From Meridianimaribacter flavus (lineage in GTDB: Bacteria; Bacteroidota; Bacteroidia; Flavobacteriales; Flavobacteriaceae): a stretch of 64,000 bases of DNA. Position numbers and translations under genes: made by a program. Below are positions 26,431 through 34,024 of this stretch, one piece after another. The stretch is from positions 253,001 through 317,000 of the forward strand of contig NZ_SOQZ01000003.1 of the NCBI RefSeq assembly GCF_004366715.1. The letters run 5' to 3'. Position 1 is the first letter of the stretch. Every line of letters begins with the position of its first letter. Under the pieces are notes generated by a model. It was not told the origin of the DNA. It saw nothing but the letters and a program-made list of their open reading frames with translations, and ran no database searches.

Positions 26431-26901
26431 TTAGTTTTTAATGATTTTGAATGTTTTTATAAGATTAGATTGATGATATATGTTTAAAAAGTAGGTGGCC
26501 GAAGGTTTCTGCTTCATATTAATAATTGTGCTATTAGAGACTATTTTCTCTATGCTAATTGTTTCACCTAAGAGGTTGACAAGTCTATAAGATAAATCAG
26601 GATTATCGTTTTCTAACTTAAGTTGTAATGTATTGGTTGTAGGATTTGGAAAAGCAACTATTTTTAATGATATAGCACTTTCTTGTGTTCCTAATGTTTC
26701 TGAAATTGAATACGACTGTTGTACACCTTGCTCAATACTTCCACTTGAAGACGTGCTATTGGTGTAGGCAATCTGTCCTATAGTATAACTTACACTACCT
26801 TGAGAGCTATTTGCTGTGTTACCATTGCTTACTGTAGCAGTTTGTGCAACTATTTTTGTATTAAAAAGCAAGACTATAACTATTAAAATAAGTTTTTTCA
26901 T
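26431..26901 (-). CDS. Small T9SS type A sorting domain protein
   Basis: The 156-residue product has a signal peptide (MKKLILIVIVLLFNTKIVAQ) and a short mature region with the phrase TATVSNGNTANSSQGSVSYT followed by IGQIAYTN and GSIEQGVQQSY. A T9SS type A C-terminal sorting domain follows from about residue 80 (AFPNPTTNTLQLKLEN and ATYFLNIYHQSNLIKTFKI). More than half of the protein is therefore sorting signal, leaving a small exported beta domain of unknown role. It forms an operon with the SYQAVIRN protein and is driven by the duplicated promoter cassette with box 2. This pairing recurs in flavobacteria as I recall, but I know of no assigned function. Confidence 0.85.
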   Translation of the reverse strand: MKKLILIVIVLLFNTKIVAQTATVSNGNTANSSQGSVSYTIGQIAYTNSTSSSGSIEQGVQQSYSISETLGTQESAISLKIVAFPNPTTNTLQLKLENDNPDLSYRLVNLLGETISIEKIVSNSTIINMKQKPSATYFLNIYHQSNLIKTFKIIKN

Positions 26902-26928
26902 AACTATATAGGTTATTGATTCTATATG

Positions 26929-26936
26929 CTAAATTA
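26929..26936 (-). promoter_or_regulatory. -7 element of the T9SS-tail/SYQAVIRN operon promoter
   Basis: TAATTTAG on the minus strand (7 of 8 to TAnnTTTG), 27 nt upstream of the start codon at 26901 and exactly 23 nt from box 2. Confidence 0.65.
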
Positions 26937-26955
26937 TACTAGTGTAGAGCTCTAT

Positions 26956-27393
26956 TCAATACGTAGGTCTACGTAGTGTAATTAGAATATTTTGATACTG
27001 AATAAAAGAAAGTCCAACGCTACGTTTAAACAGGTTTTCAATGTTTTTGGTATCGCATTGATAGCGTTTAGAAAGTTGTTTTAGTGATGTGTTTTCGTTT
27101 AAAAAGTGTAGGTGAAAAATAATACTATCTAATATTGAAGGTGTAAGATCTTTAAGTTTAGGTGTATTTAGTTGTGCTAAAAATTCATCAGAATTGGTAG
27201 CCTGTATAGTTATATTATTCTGAGTAAGATGATCTACATATGTTGGTCTGCATTTAACTACAAATTGAGAATGTTTTAATTGTAAAGGGTTTGCAAGTGG
27301 CTTATGATAGGTTGTGTTATTTTCTTCAGAATATAAAATGTAACTATATCCATCGGGTTGTAATAGATCATAGTCTTTATTGCTTATACTCAC
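26956..27393 (-). CDS. Truncated AraC-like protein (single HTH)
   Basis: A 145-residue protein. The N-terminal half (LLQPDGYSYILYSEENNT) resembles the start of the sensor domain of the AraC protein at 19270-20067 (STGYSYLVLVYGD). The C-terminal part ENTSLKQLSKRYQCDTKNIE then NLFKRSVGLSFIQYQNILI is the first HTH and linker of an AraC domain. The protein then stops at ITLRRPTY, so the second HTH, normally about 50 residues, is missing. These last codons coincide with the TACGTAG box of the next promoter, suggesting that a promoter cassette truncated an ancestral AraC gene or that the gene evolved to this short form. It may be a one-HTH regulator, a dominant-negative partner, or a decaying gene. 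Confidence 0.7.
   Translation of the reverse strand: MSISNKDYDLLQPDGYSYILYSEENNTTYHKPLANPLQLKHSQFVVKCRPTYVDHLTQNNITIQATNSDEFLAQLNTPKLKDLTPSILDSIIFHLHFLNENTSLKQLSKRYQCDTKNIENLFKRSVGLSFIQYQNILITLRRPTY
26960..26975. promoter_or_regulatory. Response-regulator box 2 (TACGTAG-GT-CTACGTA)
   Basis: A perfect inverted repeat identical to box 1, again exactly 23 nt upstream of a TAATTTAG -7 element. It overlaps the last codons of the truncated AraC-like gene (…LRRPTY), so coding and regulatory sequence are nested. Confidence 0.75.
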
Positions 27394-27477
27394 ATAAAAG
27401 ATATCTACAACCCAATAATTAATAGGTAAATAATATTTGTGCTTAGTGATAATAGTATGTTACAATTTTATAAGTTT

Positions 27478-27485
27478 CAAAATTA
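27478..27485 (-). promoter_or_regulatory. -7 element of the truncated AraC-like gene promoter
   Basis: TAATTTTG on the minus strand is a full match to TAnnTTTG. It is exactly 23 nt from box 3 and about 85 nt upstream of the start codon at 27393. Confidence 0.65.
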
Positions 27486-27508
27486 TAACATGTTGTTTGG
27501 TAGTAAAA

Positions 27509-27524
27509 TACGTAGGCTTACGTA
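27509..27524. promoter_or_regulatory. Response-regulator box 3 (TACGTAG-GC-TTACGTA)
   Basis: An inverted repeat with one mismatch, overlapping the final codons and stop of the response regulator gene (AAT ACG TAA). Spacing to the -7 element is 23 nt, as in boxes 1 and 2, although the sequence between box and -7 is unrelated to the other two. The conservation is therefore functional rather than due to recent duplication. Confidence 0.7.
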
Positions 27525-28150
27525 TTAAAAAGGTCTGGGTTTTGTTTTAACCAGACAAAAAGTGCATTTTGGTTGGTGGTATCTATCTCTAGCTTTTTTA
27601 TAATGTTACTTCGGTGTTTTTCAACAGTACGTTTAGAGATAAATAGCTCTTCGGCAATCTGTGTGCTGTTGAGGTTTTTTTCTAAGTATTTTAATATTTT
27701 TAATTCGGTAGCAGTTAAAGTTTCAATAGATGTATTAGTGCCGCTATCAAAATGAACTGTGCTTTTTAGTTTCTTTCCTATGTACGTGTTGTTATTATTA
27801 ATACTATCTAAGCATAGCTCTAACTCTTCTAAAGCACTATCTTTTGTAATGTATCCATGTATAGTTTTTCCCACTTCGTTTAGTAACGATTCTTGCTTAT
27901 GAAGTGTTAAAATAATAACTTTAGTATTTATCTTATTGCGTTGTATTTCTTGTGCGACTTCGAGCCCATTTAGTTTAGGCATGTCAAAATCCAGTATAGC
28001 AATATCAGGAATTTGTTTTGAAATTTTGTTGTACGCAGTATTACCGTCGGTTGCAGTATCAATAACTTTAAACCACTTTTTTTCTAAAAATTCCTTTGTT
28101 CCATTAAGTAGTAATGGGTGGTCATCTGCAAGAATGATAGTTGTTGGCAT
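27518..28150 (-). CDS. LuxR/FixJ-class response regulator
   Basis: A 210-residue two-component regulator. The receiver domain begins TTIILADDHPLLLNG and carries the acidic pair D9/D10, phosphoacceptor D54 in DIAILDFDMPKLNG, the conserved switch threonine in VIILTLHKQ and the lysine in YITKDSA. The C-terminal GerE/LuxR HTH is LTATELKILKYLEKNLNSTQ with IAEELFISKRTVEKHRSNII. It follows the histidine kinase gene by 3 nt, so the pair is one operon. The dyad TACGTAG...CTACGTA at three neighbouring promoters is a plausible target, since this DNA-binding class binds inverted repeats as dimers. Box 3 overlaps its own stop codon. Confidence 0.92.
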   Translation of the reverse strand: MPTTIILADDHPLLLNGTKEFLEKKWFKVIDTATDGNTAYNKISKQIPDIAILDFDMPKLNGLEVAQEIQRNKINTKVIILTLHKQESLLNEVGKTIHGYITKDSALEELELCLDSINNNNTYIGKKLKSTVHFDSGTNTSIETLTATELKILKYLEKNLNSTQIAEELFISKRTVEKHRSNIIKKLEIDTTNQNALFVWLKQNPDLFNT

Positions 28151-28153
28151 TGT

Positions 28154-30178
28154 TTAACTTTTAGGAACTTTTATTTGTATCGTTGTGCCTTTTCCTTTAA
28201 CAGAATCAATACTTAACTGAGCACCGATTATTTGGGCACGCTCTTTTAGAGTTTTTAATCCAAGGCTATCTATAATTTGACTGTTTTCAGACACATCAAA
28301 CCCAATACCATTATCTTTTATTTGAAATAATACAGAATCGTTTAGGTTTTCAACCATGATGTTACAAGCTTTTGCTTTAGAGTGTTTTTCAACATTGTTT
28401 AAGCATTCTTGCAGCATTCTAAAAACAAAAATTTCTTTGTCTTTAGAAATTTCTAACTTTTCGATTTCAATAACTTCAGAATAGAAGATGTCAGAGTTTT
28501 TCTGAAAATTCTCAACCGTATTTTTAATTGAAGCTAATAAACCTAATTTTTCAAACTGAAAAGGATGAAGACTTTGAGATATATGTCTCACTTCATCAAT
28601 AGTGTCGTCTATAATTTTGGTGTCTTGGTTTTGCTTATCGTTGAGCAAAACTTTATTTTTTATAAGCAACAGACTTTGGCCCACACTATCGTGAAGTTCG
28701 CTAGAAATGCGTTTGCGTTCGGTTTCTACATTTCTAATTAAATCTTGTGCAAAGGTTTTTTGTAGTTGTGCTTTTTTTTGTGAAAATCTTCGAGAACGCC
28801 ATAAAACGATAATACTAAACAGTGCTATTAATGCTAAAATGCTAAACCATAAGGTTTGTTTTTTGCGTTTGTTTTGTTCATCTAGAAGTGCAATTTCACT
28901 ATTTTGTTCTTCTATCTTTTTGTCTCGTTTTGCAGTTTCATAAAGCGTTTGGTAATAGGCTAGTGCTTTGGTTTTTTGTACAGACTGTATCGAGTCTTCA
29001 ATTTTTTTTGAAGCTTTATAAAACGAAAGTGCTTCATCAGGTCTGTTTAATTTTTCGTAGACTTCAGATAAGAATTTCTGAGCCTTTCTTTTTCCTTTAA
29101 TGTCGTTACTTGTAGAGACAATGTTTAAGTGCTCTATACCAAGTGTCTTTGCCTTTTCGTAGTCTTTTTCAGCAAAAGCTAGTTTTTTTATGGCTTTATA
29201 ATATCTGGCTTTATGGATGCCTTCTGTATTTTGTTGGTCTTTTTCAACTTCTTTTAAATAGAATTTTGCCTTTTCTAAACTATCATTTTCGGCATAAGCA
29301 ATAGTGAGCGCATTCAATAAAATAGGGTTGAAGTAATTGAAATGATTCGATTTTTTACAAACCACCATAGCTTTGTGAAGATTCTCAATACGTTGGGTTT
29401 CTAAACCTAGTTTTTTTAAATCGTTTGCTTCGTTAACATACAGTGAAATAAGCTGTCCGTAACCTTTAATTTTGGTGGCTAATTTTATAGCTTCTATGCG
29501 CTCATTTTGGGCTTCTTCTATAAAACCATTAACACTATACAATATGGCTAAGGTGTTTTTAGCAGCTATGATATTGAAAGTGTCTTTTTCTTGAATAAAA
29601 ATTTCTGAAGCTTGTTTTAGAGTTTGCGAAGCCAACGCAAATTTTCCTTCATCAGAATAGGCATAACCTTTATACAGAATAGCAAATCCTTTAACCCGAT
29701 TATCATTAGCTTTTTCGGCATAAGTAATAGCTTTGTCGTAGTGAGACATTGCAGAGTCTACTTGCTTGGTAAAGTAATAACTATCGCCAGAGTCTATATA
29801 CAAACTAGCTAAATTTCTAGCACTAATATTATTTTTTAAGGTTTTAAAATAGGTATTGAAAATAGCAATACCAGTTTTAGGTTTGCCTAAAAAATTATTG
29901 TGATAATTAATAAGGTTTGTAGTATTGTAAGCCGCAATATTAAAAGAGTCTAGCTTTATAGCGAGATCTATAGTAGAACGTGCAATAGAGTCGTAAGGAA
30001 AATTAGATTTATCTCTAACAACCGATGTTAGGCTATCTAAAAGAAATAACTTTTTGGCATCGTCCTTTTCAGATTGTATTTCAGTTTTTAGTTGATCTAC
30101 GAGTGGTTTTAAATCTGAATCTTGAGCATTTACAGATAAAAAAAATAGTAGAGAAAATACGAGTGAAAGTTGTTTCAT
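28154..30178 (-). CDS. TPR-containing sensor histidine kinase (HisKA_3 type)
   Basis: A 674-residue membrane kinase. A signal peptide (MKQLSLVFSLLFFLSVNAQ) precedes a periplasmic region of TPR repeats (about residues 90-390; SHYDKAITYAEKANDNR and ALSFYKASKKIEDS are examples), then a coiled coil. One membrane helix is at about 440-458 (SILALIALFSIIVLW). The cytoplasmic HisKA_3 box ERKRISSELHDSVGQSLLLI contains the phospho-accepting histidine (near 495), and the HATPase domain has NVEKHSKA, IKDNGIGFDV and GKGTTIQIKV. TPR kinases of this kind are common in Bacteroidota; their ligands are mostly unknown. It is the first gene of the kinase-regulator operon, which leads directly into the box-regulated surface-protein genes. 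Confidence 0.92.
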   Translation of the reverse strand: MKQLSLVFSLLFFLSVNAQDSDLKPLVDQLKTEIQSEKDDAKKLFLLDSLTSVVRDKSNFPYDSIARSTIDLAIKLDSFNIAAYNTTNLINYHNNFLGKPKTGIAIFNTYFKTLKNNISARNLASLYIDSGDSYYFTKQVDSAMSHYDKAITYAEKANDNRVKGFAILYKGYAYSDEGKFALASQTLKQASEIFIQEKDTFNIIAAKNTLAILYSVNGFIEEAQNERIEAIKLATKIKGYGQLISLYVNEANDLKKLGLETQRIENLHKAMVVCKKSNHFNYFNPILLNALTIAYAENDSLEKAKFYLKEVEKDQQNTEGIHKARYYKAIKKLAFAEKDYEKAKTLGIEHLNIVSTSNDIKGKRKAQKFLSEVYEKLNRPDEALSFYKASKKIEDSIQSVQKTKALAYYQTLYETAKRDKKIEEQNSEIALLDEQNKRKKQTLWFSILALIALFSIIVLWRSRRFSQKKAQLQKTFAQDLIRNVETERKRISSELHDSVGQSLLLIKNKVLLNDKQNQDTKIIDDTIDEVRHISQSLHPFQFEKLGLLASIKNTVENFQKNSDIFYSEVIEIEKLEISKDKEIFVFRMLQECLNNVEKHSKAKACNIMVENLNDSVLFQIKDNGIGFDVSENSQIIDSLGLKTLKERAQIIGAQLSIDSVKGKGTTIQIKVPKS

Positions 30179-30217
30179 TTGGGGTAATTTCTCTACTAAA
30201 TTAATTAAAAAAAATAA

Positions 30218-33200
30218 TTAGTTGTTCTCAATCCACTTTCTGGCATTTACAAAGGCTTCTAACCAAGGCGACACTTCATCTTGTCGTCCATCAGGATAGT
30301 TAGCCCAGTTCCATTGAAATGTAGAACGCTCAATGTGAGGCATAGTCACCAAATGTCTTCCAGTTTTATCAGTCATCATAGCTGTATTAAAATCTGAACC
30401 ATTTGGGTTATGAGGATATTCAGCATAACCATATTTTGCTACAATATGGTATTTGTCTTCAGAGTATGGAAGGCTAAATTTACCTTCTCCATGCGAAATC
30501 CAAACACCTAATGTGCTACCTGCTAAGGTTGAAAGCATAATAGAGTTGTTCTCTTGAATTTTTACAGAGGTAAATGAGCTCTCGTGTTTATGAGAATCAT
30601 TATGCACCATTTTACCATGCTGCTCATGCTCTGGATTAATAAGATCTAGTTCCATCATTAACTGGCAACCGTTACAAATACCAACAGAAAGCGTGTCTTC
30701 TCTTTCAAAGAAATTTTTAATGACTTCGTTAGCTTTGTCATTGTATTTAATAGCACCAGCCCAACCTTTAGCAGAGCCTAAAACATCAGAGTTAGAGAAA
30801 CCACCAACCGCACCAAGGAACTGAATGTCTTCTAATGTCTCACGCCCAGAAATTAAATCGGTCATGTGTACATCTTTAACATCAAAACCTGCTAAGTACA
30901 TAGCATTTGCCATTTCACGTTCAGAGTTACTTCCTTTTTCACGTAAGATAGCAGCTTTCGGTCTCGGTTTGCTACTGTCAATACTAGGTAATTTACCTGT
31001 AAAATGACTTGGGAATGTATATTGAAGTGGTTGTTGCTTGTAGTTGTTGTAACGTGCTTCCGCTAAACCATTAGCAGTTTGTTTCTGGTCGAGTAGGAAA
31101 GAGGTTTTGTACCACATATCTCGTAATCTTGAAACCGTCATGGTAAATACGTCGCTTCCATTGATGATGCTTAATACATCAGCATCAGTTACTTTTCCAA
31201 TGTTATGGAAGGTAATCCCAGCTTCAGACAATGTGTTTTCAATACTGTTATCTGTAGATTGAATAACGATACCAGCGTTTTCAGCAAATAAAACTTTGAA
31301 TGAATCTTTTTCAGCCAATTCAGTAATATCTAATTCTGCACCAAGATTGTTATCTGCAAAACACAATTCTAGTAAAGTTGTAATTAATCCACCTGAAGCC
31401 ACATCATGACCAGCAACAATTTTATTATCTTTTATTAATTGCTGAATCGTGTTAAACACAGTTTTGGTATAAGCTGCACTTTTTACATTTGGTGTGCTGT
31501 TTCCTACTTTATTATTGATTTGTGCAAACGAGCTACCACCAAGTTTAAAGTCGTCTTGAGATATATTGATATAATAAATATCGCCTTTATCCTTCTTGAA
31601 AACAGGCTCTACCACCTTGGAAATATCATTACAATTGGCAGCAGCAGAAATGATAACTGTACCAGGAGAAATTACATCACCATCAGGATATTTTTGTTTC
31701 ATAGACAATGAATCCTTTCCTGTTGGAACATTGATACCTAAATCTATTGCAAATTCAGAAACCGCTTTTACAGCTTCATATAGTCGTGCATCTTCACCTT
31801 CATTTTTACAAGGCCACATCCAGTTTGCAGAAAGCGAAACACTTTGCAAACCATCTTTTAATGGAGCCCAAATAATATTTGTTAAGGCTTCGGTAATAGA
31901 ATTGCGACTACCAGCTACAGGGTTTATTAATCCTGAAATAGGTGAGTGGCCAATACTTGTTGCAATACCTTCTTTTCCTTTATAATCTAAAGCCATTACA
32001 CCTACATTATTTAATGGAAGTTGTAATGGACCAGCACACTGCTGTTTAGCTACTTTACCACCAACGCAACGGTCTACTTTGTTAGTTAACCAATCTTTAC
32101 AAGCTACAGCTTCGAGTTGTAATAGTTGGTCTAAGTAATCGTAAAAGTTATCTGAATTATAGGATAGATCACTGTAGTTTTTGTCAACCGTATGATCAGT
32201 CATTATAGTTTTTGGAGAGCTACCAAACATGTCTTCTAAAGCCAAATCCATTGGTTTATCACCATTGGTTTTAGATTCAAAAGTAAAACGATGCTTGCCA
32301 GTAACCTCACCAACATCGTAGATTGGTGAACGTTCTCTGTCTGCAATTTTATGTAAAGTGTCTAAGTGTTTTTCTGAAATGACTAATCCCATACGTTCTT
32401 GAGACTCGTTACCAATAATTTCTTTGGCAGAAAGGGTAGGATCACCCACTGGTAATTTATCTAAATCAATGTGCCCACCTGTGTCTTCAACCAATTCTGA
32501 TAAACAGTTAAGATGTCCACCAGCACCATGATCGTGAATAGAAACAATTGAATTTTCATCACTTTCTACCATACCACGAACCGCATTGGCAGCACGTTTT
32601 TGCATTTCTGGGTTAGAACGTTGTACGGCATTTAATTCAATACCACTGTCAAATTCACCTGTGTCAGCAGACGATACAGCAGCACCTCCCATACCAATAC
32701 GGTAATTATCACCACCTAAAATTACGATTTTGTCACCTTCTTTAGGTGTGTCTTTTATGGCTTGATCTGCTTTTCCGTAACCAATACCACCAGCTTGCAT
32801 TATCACTTTGTCGTAACCGATTTTATCAGTACCTTCTTGATGTTCAAAGGTTAATACAGAACCACAAATAAGAGGTTGCCCGAATTTGTTTCCAAAATCT
32901 GAAGCTCCGTTAGATGCTTTAATTAGAATATCCATTGGAGTTTGGTATAACCATTTACGCTCAGGAAACGCCTTTTCCCAAGGACGCTCTTCTTCTAAAC
33001 GCGAATACGATGTCATGTAAACAGCTGTTCCAGCTAACGGAATAGAACCTTTACCACCAGCAAGTCTATCTCTAATCTCTCCACCAGAACCTGTAGCAGC
33101 TCCATTAAAAGGCTCTACAGTTGTTGGGAAATTGTGTGTTTCAGCTTTTAATGAAATTACAGATTCATAATCTTTAGTTTGATAATATTCAGGAACATCT

Positions 33201-33880
33201 GCACGTTTTGGAGCAAACTGTTCTACAACAGGCCCTTTTATAAACGCTACGTTATCCTTGTATGCAGAAACAATATCATTTGGATTTTGTTTTGATGTTT
33301 CTTTAATCATTTTGAATAACGATGTCGGTTTTTCTTCACCATCAATAACGAATGTTCCATTGAAAATTTTATGACGACAGTGTTCTGAGTTCACTTGTGA
33401 GAACCCGAATACTTCAGAGTCTGTTAATGGACGACCAATCTTTTTTGAAACACCTTCAAGATATTCAATTTCATCGTCGCTAAGCGCTAAACCTTCTTGT
33501 TGGTTATATGCCGAAATATCTTCAATATTCTGAATCGCTTCAGGTTGAATGTTTATGGTGAAGATGTCTTGATTTAAGCTTGAAAACTTTTCAGAAATCA
33601 TTGGGTCGTACCCTTTAAAATCTTCAGATGTAGAAATGAATTCTTCAATTCTAATGATGCCAGAAATTCCCATGTTTTGAGTAATTTCTACAGCATTTGT
33701 ACTCCAAGGCGTTATCATAGCAGCTCTTGGACCAACAAAAAAAGCATCGAGAGATGCTTGTTCTATTTTTGGCTGGTCGCCAAATAACCATACTAATTTA
33801 GAAATGGTTTCTGTTGATAATTCTTTTGTGGCTTGAACAGCAAATACTTTGCTGTTTTGGTTTCCGAAGAAATGAATCAT
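30218..33880 (-). CDS. purL: Phosphoribosylformylglycinamidine synthase, single-chain type
   Basis: The 1220-residue enzyme performs step four of purine synthesis (FGAR + glutamine + ATP to FGAM). It is the large single-chain form: an N-terminal PurS-like region, two AIRS-like halves (MGGAAVSSADTGEFDSGIEL; ETHNFPTTVEPFNGAATGSG with GEIRDR) and a C-terminal class I glutamine amidotransferase from about residue 970 (PKAAILREKGSNSEREMANA). The nucleophile cysteine is in SVGICNGCQLMMEL, and the His/Glu pair is in MPHIERSTF. The length is close to the normal ~1220-1300. It stands alone and has a good -7 element upstream. Confidence 0.96.
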   Translation of the reverse strand: MIHFFGNQNSKVFAVQATKELSTETISKLVWLFGDQPKIEQASLDAFFVGPRAAMITPWSTNAVEITQNMGISGIIRIEEFISTSEDFKGYDPMISEKFSSLNQDIFTINIQPEAIQNIEDISAYNQQEGLALSDDEIEYLEGVSKKIGRPLTDSEVFGFSQVNSEHCRHKIFNGTFVIDGEEKPTSLFKMIKETSKQNPNDIVSAYKDNVAFIKGPVVEQFAPKRADVPEYYQTKDYESVISLKAETHNFPTTVEPFNGAATGSGGEIRDRLAGGKGSIPLAGTAVYMTSYSRLEEERPWEKAFPERKWLYQTPMDILIKASNGASDFGNKFGQPLICGSVLTFEHQEGTDKIGYDKVIMQAGGIGYGKADQAIKDTPKEGDKIVILGGDNYRIGMGGAAVSSADTGEFDSGIELNAVQRSNPEMQKRAANAVRGMVESDENSIVSIHDHGAGGHLNCLSELVEDTGGHIDLDKLPVGDPTLSAKEIIGNESQERMGLVISEKHLDTLHKIADRERSPIYDVGEVTGKHRFTFESKTNGDKPMDLALEDMFGSSPKTIMTDHTVDKNYSDLSYNSDNFYDYLDQLLQLEAVACKDWLTNKVDRCVGGKVAKQQCAGPLQLPLNNVGVMALDYKGKEGIATSIGHSPISGLINPVAGSRNSITEALTNIIWAPLKDGLQSVSLSANWMWPCKNEGEDARLYEAVKAVSEFAIDLGINVPTGKDSLSMKQKYPDGDVISPGTVIISAAANCNDISKVVEPVFKKDKGDIYYINISQDDFKLGGSSFAQINNKVGNSTPNVKSAAYTKTVFNTIQQLIKDNKIVAGHDVASGGLITTLLELCFADNNLGAELDITELAEKDSFKVLFAENAGIVIQSTDNSIENTLSEAGITFHNIGKVTDADVLSIINGSDVFTMTVSRLRDMWYKTSFLLDQKQTANGLAEARYNNYKQQPLQYTFPSHFTGKLPSIDSSKPRPKAAILREKGSNSEREMANAMYLAGFDVKDVHMTDLISGRETLEDIQFLGAVGGFSNSDVLGSAKGWAGAIKYNDKANEVIKNFFEREDTLSVGICNGCQLMMELDLINPEHEQHGKMVHNDSHKHESSFTSVKIQENNSIMLSTLAGSTLGVWISHGEGKFSLPYSEDKYHIVAKYGYAEYPHNPNGSDFNTAMMTDKTGRHLVTMPHIERSTFQWNWANYPDGRQDEVSPWLEAFVNARKWIENN

Positions 33881-33912
33881 TATGCGTATGTTATAGTTGT
33901 GTTTTGAAAGTG

Positions 33913-33920
33913 CAAAAATA
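33913..33920 (-). promoter_or_regulatory. -7 element upstream of purL
   Basis: TATTTTTG on the minus strand matches TAnnTTTG in full, 32 nt upstream of the purL start. No clear TTTG is found 19-20 nt upstream of it. Confidence 0.45.
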
Positions 33921-33987
33921 CACTTTTTTTCGTGTAATGATGATTATTTCAATTATTGATTGTAGGATTTATTCACGAGGTTTTGAA

Positions 33988-34020
33988 CAAAAAAAAGCGA
34001 CTTGTAAGAGTCGCTTTTTT
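33988..34020 (-). terminator. Intrinsic terminator after the endonuclease I gene
   Basis: AAAAAAGCGACT (33991-34002) and AGTCGCTTTTTT (34009-34020) form a perfect 12-bp stem around TGTAAG. The A run on the 5' side and T run on the 3' side would allow action in both directions. On the minus strand it ends the T9SS nuclease transcript 5 nt after its stop. Confidence 0.9.
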
Positions 34021-34024
34021 AAGT

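Larger units (their letters stand above)
26900..26989. repeat. Promoter/leader cassette, copy 2 (duplicate of 25391-25480)
   Basis: Same cassette as 25391-25480, covering start codon, leader, -7 element and dyad box. In this copy the upstream part also encodes the last residues and stop codon of the truncated AraC-like gene 26956-27393. Confidence 0.9.

Noticed and set aside
25451-27524. TACGTA boxes as a CRISPR-like or transposon repeat
   Set aside because: There are only three copies, each fixed relative to a -7 element; spacers are genes, and there is no transposase or terminal repeat.
31596-31985. 129-codon open frame on the plus strand
   Set aside because: It lies entirely antisense to purL, whose motifs are intact.
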